Shown here: positions 44,794 to 56,060 of the stretch, piece by piece
Layout: each line of letters starts with the position of its first letter
How positions within the stretch are numbered: the stretch's first letter is position 1
DNA from: Diphasiastrum complanatum
Taxonomy: Eukaryota > Streptophyta > Lycopodiopsida > Lycopodiales > Lycopodiaceae
NCBI GenBank assembly: GCA_029204225.1
Contig: CM055095.1
Coordinates: 21,557,252-21,621,251 of the forward strand
Length of the DNA: 64,000 nucleotides
Direction of reading: 5' to 3'
Notes under the pieces: model-generated
The model's database searches: none
The model's input: only the letters and a program-made list of their open reading frames with translations
What the model was told of the DNA's origin: nothing
Position numbers and translations under genes: made by a program

Positions 44794-47700
44794 TCAAGCC
44801 ACAAAGTCGTGTAACATCTGCATTTCAATGTGTTTAGAATTTGGGTAGTCAATACTTTGATGATCACTAATCTGACTACCAGTGCCCTCGTAGATACTGT
44901 TGCCGTATTCATTTTTTTCGGTGCCAACAGTTTCTCTTCTGGAAATTGCTATGCTCTGACCTCCATGAAGATATGACTGTCGATTTGCCGAGAGCGATAA
45001 ATTATCACAATGCCTTAATCCAAGCGTTAATGACACCCCATTGACTGGATATAGTGACGTGAAGGCTCTGCTCAAGTTTCCATCCTCGTAAGGTGTAAGG
45101 ACTGAACCGTCATGGCACATTTGTCCTCCATTATATGGAATACTGTAAATATGTGAATCTTGCCGCGTTGCCACTTTGGTTTTATTTTCAACATCACAAC
45201 TTGTATCATTATGCATCTCATCAGATTCAGTTGTTGGTCCCTTATTTGCATTCAAAAGCAAATTGGTATGATTAGAAATTCCGATCCTGGACTTCTTCAT
45301 CTGAACTGGACTCAAACCATCGGGGTTTGAGTCTTCATATAATTGAGCCTCGTAACCATTTCCAATCTTCATGTTTTCATTTCTTGTTGAAGATATGTTT
45401 CCCGGATTAAACTCAGACGTTAAACCATCACCTTCTAGAAACATTTGAAGGTCTGAAGCTCCTTCGGATGTGATTTTATTGTCAAGAGCAGCCATGTTTG
45501 TGTAATTCTGATCTTGCCGACTCTCGGTTTTGCATGTTCTGTCGCTTGTACCAAGGTCAGTAATTCCATCACTATGAGAGTTGTCACCTTCACCATGATA
45601 TTTTCCTGGAGCTTCAATCCCCTTATCTCTAGCTTCCTCCTGATACATCTCTTCCACCATAGGCTTCCACAGGCGAACTCGAGCATTTATGAACCAATTA
45701 GAGACCTGCCAGTGTAAGAAACAGCATATAACAAAGCAAGAAATTCTGGAAGCTGAAATCCTTAACATGATCGTAAAAGCAGGAGATTGCATTTACATTG
45801 ATCACAATGACCTACATACCTGACTTCTCGTTAGTCCAGTCTGCCTTGCCAGCATTATTTTATCTGCATCTTTGGGGTACCTGTCAAGTCACATAATGTT
45901 GTGATCTAGCAATTGATAAGTGCTGCAAAAGAAAATGGAGGCAGTACATGTGTTGGAATCAGCTTGAAATGGATGAAAAAGAGTTGGGAGCTCCACTCAC
46001 GGGTGTAAGAAGTGTTCAAATAGCCAAGCTCTTAGAACAGAAACTGATCTCTCTGGTAGTCCTCTTTGTGGTCGCCAGGCATGCTGTTGTAGCATACCCA
46101 ATTGCTGGAACGACCTCTGCTGACGGAGTTGTTGATCTACGTATCGTAGACGAGATATTCCACCTCTGTTTGTTAATTGCCTACCAATCTCTTCTTCACC
46201 CAAAGCTTTACATACAAGCTGAATTTGACCACTTATTGCGTCTCGCAGGCATCGAAAATAGCGGGACATGGCCTGCAATGCCAATGCCGTATAGGGAATT
46301 GCAGCTCCGACTCCCAGAACACTATCGAAGGAGGCCACCACAGCATGCATTTGATCGCTGTAGATTCTGTATCGCCTATCTACCTGCAAAAAATTGTACC
46401 GAGCAGGGTGTTGAGTAAAGAAAAAAGAATTCACATTTATATGAGCATGACAACCATAGGAAAACTGCTCCTGAGTAATTTGCATTAAACAAAATAAGTG
46501 GCCAGTCGTTGAGGACTTCCTTTCCCCTATTTGAGGTTTGGAGCTGGTTAACTTTAATTAGCTAGACAAATGTGGAAAATGTTGCAGAAGCCATTCCTAA
46601 CGTTTCTGGGTTGAGCATATCAGTTAAAAGAAAACAATTCATCTGGGTTTTGGCTAGGAATCGTGTGGAACATTGCCTCCAGACGCTTTGGGCCCTTTTC
46701 CATTCATTGAGGCTTTCAGTGGATGAGCTCTTAGATTTTGTGGGGCTCAAAGGTCACACTGATCAAGCTAAAATTCCTCCTATTGAACTCAGAATCTATG
46801 GTCGATGGTCACTCTCAACTGTCCTTTCATGAAGAGATATTCTCAATTGTGTGCTCTTGTTTGAAGTTTGAAATTGTCATTTGTGAAACCTAACTGTAGT
46901 CTGTTTATGCCCATCCCCTGCTATTCTTTGACCTAGCTGTTCTTTCTTACACAACGTGGTCATCCACAGGAAAAATTTCTTTTGTGATAATCACTCCATA
47001 CCATATGGCAATGGTTTTGGTTTTTGACATGAAGGATCAAGATATTGCCTTTCGGCCTTCTTTGGCTTTGAAGCTGTGTATCAAAACTACTGCTGGTTGT
47101 TTATTTATTGGTCTTTAACATAGAGCTTTCTCTAAGAACTTTTTGGAATTCAGATTAGTGATCTCATATGCACTGCTTCAATCATGGTTTATTGGCTGTA
47201 TTTCAGTAGAAAGCATTTTTAAAATTTTCACTATTCAGATTGATTTTGGCAGCAAACTTACATCCATTTCTCATATTGGGCCTATGAGTGAACTCCCCAT
47301 AGTTTGTAGAGCTTTTAAGTTCCCATTTCTCTGAATAATCGCCCATCTCCCCATTGAAAAGGGCCCAGGACGTGCTGTTGGTAGCTCCTCGCAAGAAGAA
47401 AGTCACAGTGTCATGTATGAAATGTGGGAGACTTCTCCACATTCTATACAAGAGGTGTACTAAATGTTGTTTGAAACTTACCCAATCTGTACTCTTCGGA
47501 ACTATGGAGGCATACAAGAGAAAACGTCATACCACTGTAGAAAACAGCATAGTCACCTTTAGCTATTGGCATGCTTTGCACTTTCTAATAATCTCGGCGA
47601 CCTTCCCAGTGCAGTTGTGCCGATAGTAACAATGAGTCACAGCTTGAAACATTGAGCAATCTCCTTGTGATAGTTGCCTAGTTCACAATGTATAGCCTCA

Positions 47701-48580
47701 ACAAATTTGACATGTAGATTCATCCTCAGCTCTCTGAGCCCAATTAGGGCGAACCGAACTCACTCCCCTATGCACTTACCTAAATAGGGTTACACATTAA
47801 GGATTATCAATTAGCAGGCTTTGGCTGATTCAGAATGATTGTGACTGTAGTAGAACAAAAAACTGAGCTTCTGATATTTGGTCATATACCTGTTCCAGTG
47901 AGAAGAAGCTGAAAGTGGAGGAGGTAAAAAAAGGTGGCACATGATGGGCTGTAGAAAAAACAAATAGTGGCAGGAGAGAAGAAATCTGAGAGGTCTCCAT
48001 TATGTCTTCAAATTAAGACTTTTGTTCAACAAGCATGAATGCTATATCTGGAGAATCGTTGATCAAATAAATGGGCAGCAAAGGATAAAATTTACAGAAG
48101 CAACACATCTGGCATTGTAAATCACAAAATACAGATAAGAATGAACAATCAGTGAGCCAAGCCATGGATATGTCAATTGTTCAGAATTTTTTAATAGCTC
48201 TGTCAAATCGCAGCAGACAAATATTGTTGGCTGAAGCATAGATCTGGGGGTTTTGCCCAGCATACAGAGCACATAGTTTTGAACAAAATACATAAGGTTG
48301 TTCCTGAAAGTCTCATGAATAAAGCTCGGGCTAGCTTTACTAGATAGTACTTACAAACACCAGAATGTGATTTGACTTCATGTCAAAATTCACTCTCAAA
48401 GATCTCCATTGGTTTGTAACTTGAATATCACCTATTTAGAATACTAAGTAAAATTTGGGTTTTCCATTTTCATGTAACACTTTCAAGGTTTAAATTCAAC
48501 CCCCAAGCAACAAATATGAACCTAAGAGCATTGTGTCACAATATGACATACTTACAGAAATCCATGATTCCACCTTTGCC

Positions 48581-48645
<65 letters not shown>

Positions 48646-50448
48646 CTCCTGGAGCATGAATAGAAGTTTTCCCTTCTTTGTTTCACAATCTTTCCTTTCG
48701 TCTGAGCTTAAAGTGGAAAAACTCTCAGTAAAGTTAGCTGAAGACACTGTAGCTAATACTGGCCCAAGACTGGTGTGCATAGCTTCAACATGTCTTGTTT
48801 GATCTTTGAAAGAAGATCCTTGTATTGCAGCATCTGCAGAGCCAAAATCCATATCCTCATGATTTTGACCCTTCCACATTTGTGCACTTTGATATCTTGG
48901 CGAACTGTGCTTTATAATATCCTTTCTGACACTGCATACTTCATCTAGAAGCTGCTGTGCTGCTTTCAAATATTTACTGCGGGAAAGAAATGTAAATGAT
49001 GCAGACCCTACAAGTGAATCTTGCTCAAAGTGGAATTGCCTGTCGTCACCAAGATTTGTAATTTCTTGCATTTCTTCTGTATACTCTCCATTTCTAGAAG
49101 GATGAAGATTACTCAAATTACTGGTGAACTCTATGGGAAAATTTTTGACATCAATTTGAGATGTTACAGAATTTTCACCCTCAGAATGAAGATGTACATC
49201 AAATCCATTAATTTGCATGGATGGAGGCCGCTTAGATGAAAGTGAGAGATTGAGGCATTGTCCATATGCAGTTCCAGCAAGTGGGCTTTCATTATGGAAT
49301 TTATTTTCTGATCCGGCTTGAAGTAATTGCTGTTGCTGATTAGGGAAGGTTGAGAAGAAGTTTTGTCTGATCCTGCATCCAGTCTCTGGATATGTCTCCT
49401 GGTTTAAGTTCTTAGCAGTATTGGCTTGATCAGTTAAATGCTTCATGCGTTGTGTATCCACATTTAAAGGCAGGAACAACAACTCATCCCCATTCCTCAA
49501 AGTGTTATAGACATGTGTAGCCCGTGGTGACCGCATTGAGCCATCACCTAGAGACCTATCTAACCTTGAACTGGAGGGTTGAGCTGAGGAGAATGTCATT
49601 TCTACCAGATTCTGTTGAGCTTGCCCACCATTAGGTAAAGGGTTCAAAGAACTGGCATTTGGTGGGCTCAGCAAAACCATGTTACCTGTTGTTGGTACAT
49701 TAACGTACCCATCGGTTCCATTGTTCATCAAGTAGAGTTGCATTGCCTCAGGTGATACATTTGTCCCCAGCAGATTACATGATGCAATGGATCCATCCTT
49801 ACTGGAGCTTTCATGTGTACCAGACTGCAGAGCACCTAGAAGCAGAGTGGCAGCCAAAACATTTTGGGATGCTCCTGAGCTTGTATGGACAGGAACACCT
49901 TGGATTCCACCTGATCTGACAAGGTTCAAGGGACTTGAATTGTTTTGAGGAAGTTGACTGTTCACAGTTTCCCAGTTGCCACTTTTTGAGAACCAATTTT
50001 TTTGGCTAGGATAGCCTCCAGATACAAGAGATTGGCCAGAATAAACTGTACCTGCGGTGACAGGAGTTTGTGATCCAATGTCTGCAGGAGAAGAACAAAA
50101 GTAAGCATTGGTTTTTGCTGGAACTGCCAGCAACTCTGCACCCGTGGCAAAATTGTATGAATCTGACGACATCATCTGTGAGTTGTATAGTGGCAACATC
50201 GCATTTGTAGTCGTTTGGTTGGAAGCTCTCGTGTATCCTCGTAATAAGCCTGAAAAAGGCTCTTCCTGGTCTGATTGATGATTCTGTTGTGCACCTTGCT
50301 GTAATTCCCGTACTTGAATAGCCAAGCCAACGGAATGGTCACGATTATGGCCAGTATGAGGTGAAGCTGTGTGGTTTATGCCTGGTATTCTAAGTTTTTC
50401 ACGCCTGCTTTGTTGTGCTACATGTGTTTGCTGCGTCAGATGATGCAT
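44794..50448 (-). CDS. BEL1-like homeodomain (BELL/BLH) transcription factor, four coding exons
   Basis: BELL proteins are TALE homeodomain factors that pair with KNOX partners and act in the nucleus in meristem and developmental control. Exons: 50,448-48,646, 46,383-46,001, 45,880-45,820 (61 bases, the length seen in other BELL genes) and 45,705-44,794. Together they keep frame for about 1,052 residues, longer than most angiosperm members. Exon 1 has an SLSL-type CLNLSLSS and the SKY box [17 protein letters not shown]. Exon 2 has the BELL half of POX ([53 protein letters not shown]) and the homeodomain start. Exons 3-4 complete helix 3, [20 protein letters not shown]. The C-terminus has a ZIBEL-like VSLTLGL and ends MLHDFVA. 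All splice sites are GT-AG. Start chosen as the first ATG of the open exon. Confidence 0.93.
46384..48645 (-). other. BELL intron 1
   Basis: About 2.26 kb between POX halves. Donor GTAAGT at 48,640-48,645 and acceptor TTTGCAG next to 46,383. It holds a (TC)n tract immediately after the donor. No nested gene is seen. Confidence 0.85.
48586..48640 (-). repeat. (TC)n microsatellite at the BELL intron 1 donor
   Basis: In the sense direction the donor reads GTAAG followed at once by about 27 TC repeats, so the tract overlaps donor position +6 and onward. Length change here could alter splicing. Confidence 0.9.
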
Positions 50449-50760
50449 ACTGCAGTGCAGTGACTCAGAGATGCTGCTCCTGATCCTTTCTTATCTGGTC
50501 ACATTTCTTCATCTACTGCTGAGGGCAACCCAGCTTTTGATAATTTGAACTCTTTTGGTTCCAAATTATACAAGGGCAGAGCTGTTATTGTATGATTGAA
50601 ATGGAAGTTCCTTCAAAACATAACCATCGATGTTTATTTTGCTTGTATTTTATTCATCCGAGCTGCTGCTTGAATATTTGGTCAAATGCCAAATCTGAAA
50701 GATGCTAGTTGCACTGGGATGAACTGAAAAAATCACAAAGCATGAGAGTTAATGTCCATC
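50449..50760 (-). promoter_or_regulatory. BELL 5' leader region
   Basis: Upstream of the start codon with no convincing TATA box nearby. The leader probably continues or is spliced from farther upstream. The exact start of transcription cannot be seen. Confidence 0.35.
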
Positions 50761-50887
50761 TAAGAAAATAATTTAACACAAACTTCTCTCCAGAGTGTCG
50801 CAAACAAAGATTCACATACTCAACGAATTTAATCTTTTACATTCTGTACGCTGCGCTCCAAATGCCAGTGTACAGAACATTGAATAG

Positions 50888-51084
50888 AGATGGCGTAGGC
50901 TTTGTTTCTGAAATGTCACTCCTAATTCAAAATTTTGAGTGTTCCCGCCTATTGGGAGGGAATATTTTGGCATTTTAAAAATTATACTTTAATTGTGGTT
51001 AAGCACCAGTGAAATTTGATGTGACTAAAATTAGGTGAATTCATTTACATGGAAAGTAGTGCGGGTAGATGCGTAAAGAAGAAA
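50888..51084 (+). repeat. Dispersed repeat, copy 2 (first copy at 18,170-18,366)
   Basis: Starts GAGATGGCGTAGGCTT and ends GATGCGTAAAGAAG. It lies about 440 bases upstream of the BELL start codon. Confidence 0.75.
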
Positions 51085-51829
51085 GGCATCAAACAAACAT
51101 AACACCTACTGTCAGAAATTCATCCCTGTAAACTATAAGAAATCAAGCTCCATACATGCTGTGCAGTAATAAAAAATAAAATAAAAAGAGGAATTTTCAA
51201 TTTCAAGCGATTTCAACAAATAGCCAGCCTATGGAGCACAGTAGTTCGAGTCCTCACAACATACTGGATGTCGTACAGAACGCTGGCCCAAATATTTGTT
51301 CAGAATTTTGTGAAAGGTAGTAAATATTCACGAACGTTTTTAAACACATAGAAGACATGTGGAGCATCTTGTTCAGGTACATGTATACATAACTTTGCAA
51401 ATGTGGATGACAAGAACTTTGACAACATTTCCAGCACTGAAATATGATATGGTTCTGTATGATCCCTTAGGGGAGGTGCTCAGTATTAGAAGTTGCATCT
51501 TCAACTGGGTGCTTTAGGACTCGGTCACAAGGCAACTCGGGTGACATGTGGGGACTTGGAGTGCGAATTACGAGGATAGGAACAACAGCTTTTGCTAATT
51601 AGTTTCAAGATAGGCACTTTTTTTAAAGTTCTCTTTGCTCATTTAACCTAATCCCAATCTTTTGTTGACAAATATCTATCCTTGTTTTGCTTCAATAAAA
51701 TCTGATCAGCAATATCTAAGTGGAAATGTGTTAGTTAGATGAATCCAAACTCCCTTATGGTGCGACCCACCTGATACTGTTTAGACCTTGAGGCTTGAGT
51801 GCACAATTACCAATGGGGCATTCCTGCCT
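51085..51829. other. No gene seen
   Basis: AT-rich with no supported feature. Confidence 0.4.
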
Positions 51830-52515
51830 TGGACACGAGATATCTTGGATGCTCATTCAGAATGAACAATTCCTTAAAATTCTCAAAGGCGTTTTTGACT
51901 ACATGCATCTTAGGCACACATGAGTTGTTGTCTACAATGTGCTAGTAGTTTAAAATTTACCTACCAGTTCCAACTTCCAGGATGTGACATCCTGGGTCTA
52001 GGAGCACTGCTACTCCAATTCCATGATGTCATTCTAATAGTTTAAATTTCTTTTGAGGATGTGCTAAAATACACATCCTGGACCTGGGAGCACTGCTACT
52101 CCGATTCCATGATATCATCCAAGATAACCAGTTTTTGCATGTGGCCTTCGCAACTCTCTCCCCCTCTCCCTCCGCTTACCCCTGTTGTGGAATCAGAATG
52201 AACCTCCATTCACTTATGGACAAGATGTACAGTCCACAGTGAGCATATGGACCATGTACCAGTGCCAGCCTTCCCACCAGGCACTGTATACTTAGTGGAA
52301 GAGCCTCAAAACATTCTCTCTCTGTGAGGGGTACCACACAACACAATAGAATCTGATGCTTATCTATAATAAGAAACTCCTTGAAGATCCCAAAGGTTTT
52401 TTGATTACATGCAATTGTAAGCAGGAGTGACTTCTTCAATGTGTAGGGTGTGCTAAAGTGCACATCCTGGACTAGGACCTGTGCTACTCCCATTCCAAAA
52501 TGTCATCCCCAGCAA
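51830..52515. repeat. Imperfect repeats with a CACATCCTGG...GCTACTCC block
   Basis: The block ACATCCTGG followed by a GAGCACTGCTACTCC stretch and ATTCCATGATGTCAT occurs near 51,990-52,030 and 52,072-52,120, and in degraded form near 52,460-52,503. The segment before it (GAATGAACAATTCC.., TTTTTGA-TACATGCA) is also repeated near 52,350-52,420. An old tandem duplication of about 480 bases is likely. Confidence 0.55.
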
Positions 52516-53930
52516 GGTGCCCTTCCCCATTGATCTAGCTATACTTAATATGAGCATTATGAGATTAAACCATTGTGTACAGAACTAGCAAATTTAAGGA
52601 AAGTTCAATAAAGCCTTACTGTAGGTGACATGATGTTGATAAAAAAGGTATCTTGAAATAAGCCATATGATGAAATTCAGAGCAGTTGGACAAGCTATGT
52701 AGTCATGAGCAAGTTTGCATAAAGTAAATAAAATGTTCAAGGCTTTAGATTACAAATGGGTACCCAATATAGATGAGAAAAAGAATGTGGCTGGTCATAA
52801 AAATGGCAGTGTAGAAGCAACATCACCTAAGTTGGTCGTATTTAAGAGCATTTTATTATTGGATGTTTCCCATGTATTGAACAGGATGCCAGAATGATGC
52901 ATTCCGGCTGAATGAAATGTTTTCTTTCAGAGAGTATAACTATGTCTCTTGAACATATCACGATATCAATTCAGAGGATGCTGATTTCAGACAAAAGTAG
53001 ATGGCTCAGCAGTTGTAATTATAGCATTTGGATTATACTGGCAAAGAGAAGAGCGATGCTTCTAATGTTCGCAAGGGACAATGAGTAATACAGCACATTC
53101 ACAATTTGAATATGTCCTTTTTCAGTAACTTCAGGGATGCATTTATAAAGTGAACACTGACACAATGTTCACCCTGTTGATGTCTCCCACACGAACTAGT
53201 TCACACAGGGTTCCGCGTAGGGAAAGTCGAATGTTGATATGAAATCATGGATTGAATTGGGTGTCAGGAAGTTTTCACCAGTATCTATGTATAGACCATA
53301 CTCGCCTCAAATATTAATAGGTGTCTTATATGTGATATGAGGATTTGGTAGATCATTATTATTCAAGAAAGTTGTTATCTAGAACAAGAGCAGACAATCA
53401 GGGTATTTTTACATAGGAGCTATGTGATTAGCAGTCGATCACAGAGGAGAAAAAGTACAATCATTTGGATTGGTCAAGCTAGCCTGTACATCTTAATGCT
53501 GTTGACCTTTTATATCATCAATGGTCATTATGACAAAACTACACATGCAGCTTATAATAGATGTAAACAAATGGAACATTTTAGAATTATGTTCATCCTG
53601 TACCATTTAAACTGCTTGCAAAAAAGCTTTAAGTATGATGGCCATGTGGAAGGTCAGATCTTAATAGATCCACGAGAAGTTTTTATTTCCTGATTGCATC
53701 AGGCATTATAATAGTTTGAATTTGGTAAGATCAGCATATCAAATGTGAATTTTTTTTTAAGAAAAGTGACTTTAACCAAATTTTGGAAGTATAATAGTCA
53801 GCAAATCAAGAAAAATGAATGCATTCAGGAGGAAATAATGACAGATCGCTTATATAACCTGATTCAGATCTTCTATAGACCAATATGTATGGTTTTCTAA
53901 GTTCTATGAACCATGTTTAATCAAAAGTAT
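52516..53930. other. No gene seen
   Basis: AT-rich, short frames only. Confidence 0.4.
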
Positions 53931-54348
53931 TTAATTTATATATATACATGTATATATATCAAAGATGAATGGGATGGGCACGGACGCGGACGCATCCACC
54001 CGGATGAATATTTTAATATTTTAGTGTATAAATGGCTTAAAAAAAAAAGGGGGATGCATCCGAGGACGCGTCCGGGGGTCGGCGGATGCATTTGGGTCCA
54101 GACCCGGACCCACATATATATATATATATACATATATACAAGTAAAGTGTGCCCGCCGATGGCGGGAGCGTGCGTGCGTGTGTCTGTCTGGATTTGTTGG
54201 GAGCGTGCGTGCGTGTGTCTGTCTGGATTTGTTGGTATGTCTATGTATATGTGTATGTATATGTTTATGTATATATGTATGTATATGTATATGTGTATGT
54301 ATATATGGTTATGTGTGCATGTATCAGAGAGAGAGGGAGACACGTGGG

Positions 54349-54384
<36 letters not shown>

Positions 54385-54497
54385 GTGTTCAGTGAGAGCG
54401 GGGCCAACGAGAGGATGCTGGCCAGGCCAGCGTGGCCAGTGAGAGAGAGACACAGGGAGGGGGGAGATAAGACGTTGGCCAGGCTAGCCTGGCGAGC

Positions 54498-54556
<59 letters not shown>

Positions 54557-54744
54557 TCGACCGCAAGGGACCCACACACGAAGCAGTTGTGGGAGGGTTT
54601 TGACTAGTGAATCCACTGTAAGGCAACCGCAAAAGAAGCAGTTGCGGTTCAAGACGATTTTGACCAGTGTTGATTCCACCGCAAACGAAGCAGTTGCAAT
54701 CCTTGACGGTTTAGGGTTTAGGGTATGTGTGTAGATGTTTTGAC

Positions 54745-54747
<3 letters not shown>
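53931..54747. repeat. Low-complexity block: TA, TATG and GA tracts, duplicated GGGAGCGTGCGTGCG
   Basis: Holds (TA)n near 54,113-54,130, an ATGTATATGTGTATG-type tract at 54,236-54,310, a 38-base direct tandem repeat of GAGCGTGCGTGCGTGTGTCT type at about 54,163-54,236, and (GA)n tracts at 54,352-54,382 and 54,503-54,552. Three segments resembling GACCGCAA..GAAGCAGTTG recur at 54,555-54,700. TTTAGGGTTTAGGG lies near 54,711. Confidence 0.75.
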
Positions 54748-54814
<67 letters not shown>

Positions 54815-55099
54815 GCTCGAAAGTTGCCACATAGGCTTGCCATGTGTAAACCCATGTAGGCTTGGGACTTGCCACATGGAAAGCCACGTAGGACTAACGT
54901 AGGCTTGTGTAGCAGGCCACATAGGCATGTCATAGGTCTGCTATCTACCAAGCCTGTCGCAGACTACCATGTGGCAAGCCATGTAGGCCTACCCCTGGCA
55001 AGTCATGCAAGCTTGGGGTTTGCCATGTGGCAAACAACTTAGTTCTAACATAGGCTTGCGTGGCAAGCCAACCAGGCTCCGCCACATAGGCCTGAGTGG

Positions 55100-55145
<46 letters not shown>

Positions 55146-56060
55146 GGGGCTCAAAAGTTGCCACATGGCAAGCCACGTAGGCCTACCATGTGGAAAACCA
55201 TATAGGCTTGGGACTGGCCATGTGACAAGCCATGTAGGCCTACCATAGACTTGTGTGGCTTGCCACATGGCCTACCATAGGCTTGTGTAGTAGGCCACAT
55301 AGGCCTACTATCTACCAAGCCAATCATAGGTTGCCACATGACCTGCCACATGGCAAATCATGCAAGCTTGGGGTTTGCCACATGGCAAGCCATTTAGGCC
55401 TACGCTAGACTTGTGCGACAAGCCAATTGAGCTCTGCCACGTAGCCCTGAGTGGACCTAGAGAGAGAGAGAGATAGAGAGGTGGGCTCAAAAGCTGACAC
55501 GTGGCAAGCCATGCAGGGCTACCTAGGCTTGCGTGGCAGGCCACATAGGCATGGCATAGGCCTCATGTCTTCCATGCAAGCATGTTTCAAGTTGCCACAT
55601 AGGCTTGTGTGGCAAGCCAACCAGACTCTGCCACGTAGGCTTGAGTGGACCTAGAGAGAGAGAGAGGCGGGCCACGTGGAAAACCATGGAGGGTTGGTAC
55701 TTCCCATGTCGTAAGCCACGTAGGACTACAATAGGCTTGTGTAGCAAGCCACATAGGCATGTCATAGATCTCCTACCTGCCAATCTTGTCGCAGGCTGGT
55801 CACGTGGAAAGCCACGTAGGTCTACCACGTGGCAAGTCTTGCAAGCTTAGGGTTTGCCATGTGGCAAAACACGGAGGTCTAACATAGGCTTGTGTGGCAA
55901 GCCAACCAAGCTTTGCCACGTAGGCCTGAGTGAACTTAGAGAGAGAAAGAGGTGGGGCTCAAAAGCTGGCAAGTGGTAAGCTACGTAGGCCTACCATAGG
56001 CTTGTGTGGCTTGCCACATGGCCTACCATAGGCTTGTGTAGCAGGCCACAACGTCGTACT
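54748..56060. repeat. Tandem array of (GA)n plus AGCCACGTAGGC-type units
   Basis: Five units, each starting with a GA tract (about 54,748-54,810, 55,103-55,141, 55,457-55,476, 55,653-55,665, 55,939-55,952) and continuing with GGGCTCAAAAG, CCACATGGCAAGCC and GCTTGTGTGGCAAGCCA. Unit length varies from about 200 to 370 bases. Within units the 12-base theme GCCACGTAGGCC recurs many times, including G-box CACGTG in CCACGTGGC. Confidence 0.85.

Noticed and set aside
53913-54395. Frames encoding VYVYM or IYIYI repeats
   Set aside because: They are simple-sequence translations of TA/TATG tracts.
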